DNA of 14,353 nt from S139-23 sp047639315 (GTDB taxonomy: Bacteria > Planctomycetota > GCA-002687715 > DRQF01): the NCBI GenBank assembly GCA_047639315.1, contig JBLINQ010000132.1, positions 1-14,353 on the forward strand, written 5' to 3'. A program made the position numbers and the translations under genes. A model generated the notes under the pieces. It did no database searches, was not told the DNA's origin, and was given only the letters and a program-made list of their open reading frames with translations. Positions within the stretch are counted from its first letter, which is position 1. Each line of letters starts with the position of its first letter. Positions 13,376 to 14,353 of the stretch are shown here, piece by piece.

Positions 13376-14353
13376 ATGAAGGCCAGAATCGCATTCAAAT
13401 CTCTGACACCCACCTTCTTCGTCATTTTTTGCCTCATTTCGTCCCTTACTACCGCCCAAGTGGACCAAGCGGCGAAAAATCGTCGCCGATCCCCTGTGGT
13501 TCTTGCAGTCGAGAAAATCGGGCCATCCGTAGTCAGCATCAATACACAGAAATTGGTCAACCGCCGCAGTCTCTTTGGCGACGTTTTCGATTTCGGTGAT
13601 GCGGACACCAGATCAAGAAATGGCCGATATCAAAACTACTCTCTGGGCTCAGGAGTCATCATCGATGAGAAGGGCTACGTTGTCACCAATGATCATGTCG
13701 TACAAAGGGCCGATATCATCACTGTTAGCCTGCCAGATGGACGTGAATTCCCCGCCACTCTGATCGGGAGCGACATCCAGAATGACATTGCCATCCTGAA
13801 AGTACATTCTGACACAAGACTTCCGGCCGCGAGTTTGGGACGCTCTCACGACCTACTCCTCGGTGAAAGCACCATTGCTGTCGGTAATCCATTCGGCCTC
13901 GGCGGGTCGGTGACAGCTGGCATTGTGTCTGCCATCAACAGAACGGTGAATTTTCGGAACAAGAAGAAATTCACCGACTTCATCCAAACCAGTGCCGTCA
14001 TTAATCCCGGAAACTCGGGCGGCCCCTTGATCAACATCAACGGCGACGTCATCGGCATTAATGTTGCAATTCATAGTCGTGGTCCTGGGATTGGTTTTGC
14101 CATTCCAATTAGCCGCGTCCGTGAGGTTGTCTACAGCGTCTTGGACCCGCGTATCAGCAAGGAAGCTGTTGTCGGGATCGACATCGACCATCTTCACGAA
14201 GGATCCGGAGCCATGGTCAGAGCCGTGGACCGAAACGGCCCGGCTTCCGAAACCGGGTTAGCCAGCGGCGACAAGATTCTCGCTGTCAACAATCAACGCA
14301 TTGAAGACTGGATCGATTTCCAAACGACCGTGCAAGAACTCAAAGTCGGTGAC
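13376..14353 (+). CDS. HtrA/DegP-type periplasmic serine protease with PDZ domain (3' partial)
   Basis: The first 326 residues of a trypsin-like HtrA protease run to the right edge with no stop. Residues 1 to about 28 are a Sec signal peptide (MKARIAFKSL, a hydrophobic core, then TTAQ). The protease domain is about 40-255. The catalytic triad is complete: His107 in TNDHVV, Asp137 in NDIAIL and Ser214 in NPGNSGGPL. Other family landmarks are GSGVIID (91-97), AVGNPFGLGGSVTAGIVSA (168-186) and GIGFAIPI (238-245). A PDZ domain starts at about 265 (VGIDI) and includes GPASETGLASGDKILAVNN (288-306); it is cut off by the window. HtrA proteins degrade or chaperone misfolded envelope proteins. The start is set by the ribosome-binding site at 13357-13364 and by the signal peptide. 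The divergent lipoprotein gene and nearby cvpA fit an envelope role. Whether one or two PDZ domains follow (DegS-like or DegP-like) cannot be told from here. Confidence 0.95.
   Translation, partial: MKARIAFKSLTPTFFVIFCLISSLTTAQVDQAAKNRRRSPVVLAVEKIGPSVVSINTQKLVNRRSLFGDVFDFGDADTRSRNGRYQNYSLGSGVIIDEKGYVVTNDHVVQRADIITVSLPDGREFPATLIGSDIQNDIAILKVHSDTRLPAASLGRSHDLLLGESTIAVGNPFGLGGSVTAGIVSAINRTVNFRNKKKFTDFIQTSAVINPGNSGGPLININGDVIGINVAIHSRGPGIGFAIPISRVREVVYSVLDPRISKEAVVGIDIDHLHEGSGAMVRAVDRNGPASETGLASGDKILAVNNQRIEDWIDFQTTVQELKVGD

Overview
The window looks like a chromosomal segment of a planctomycete or a close relative in the PVC group. The main reason is the adjacent pair of a very large secreted PSCyt1-DUF1549-DUF1553 protein ('PSD1' type) and a Tat-exported DUF1501 protein, a signature pairing of planctomycete genomes. 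The C-terminal end of a secreted beta-rich protein at the left edge fits the same origin. I see no phage, transposon, CRISPR, tRNA or rRNA signal. Every intact gene looks like a chromosomal housekeeping, envelope or signalling gene.

Layout, left to right. Positions 1-286 hold the 3' end of a rightward gene for a probable secreted protein, closed by a strong intrinsic terminator (313-345). About 380 bp with no recognisable gene follow. Leftward genes occupy 723-6534: the PSD1-type protein is transcribed first and DUF1501 second, 76 bp apart, as a likely two-gene operon. A 240-bp hairpin-rich spacer leads to a leftward RhlE-like DEAD-box RNA helicase (6775-8103). Next is a leftward, membrane-anchored hybrid histidine kinase with three PAS domains and a C-terminal receiver (8306-11563). 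From a divergent region runs a rightward CvpA-family membrane protein (11780-12385). It converges tightly on a leftward probable lipoprotein with TPR-like helices (12401-13252). That gene is divergent from a rightward HtrA/DegP-type serine protease (13376 to the right edge, truncated by the window).

How the genes may work together. PSD1 and DUF1501 are probably made together and both exported, one by Sec and one by Tat; the role of this widespread pair is not established. The right end (CvpA, lipoprotein, HtrA) reads as a cell-envelope neighbourhood. The histidine kinase is a self-contained sensor with no separate response regulator beside it. The helicase appears to be a stand-alone RNA-metabolism gene.

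The most unusual feature is in the PSD1 protein. Its beta-rich middle domain is interrupted by a lysine/serine-rich, very basic insert of about 165 residues, partly built of pentad repeats, and by two shorter Arg/Ser-rich loops. I found no convincing new multi-gene system; the rest of the window is fairly ordinary for this group.
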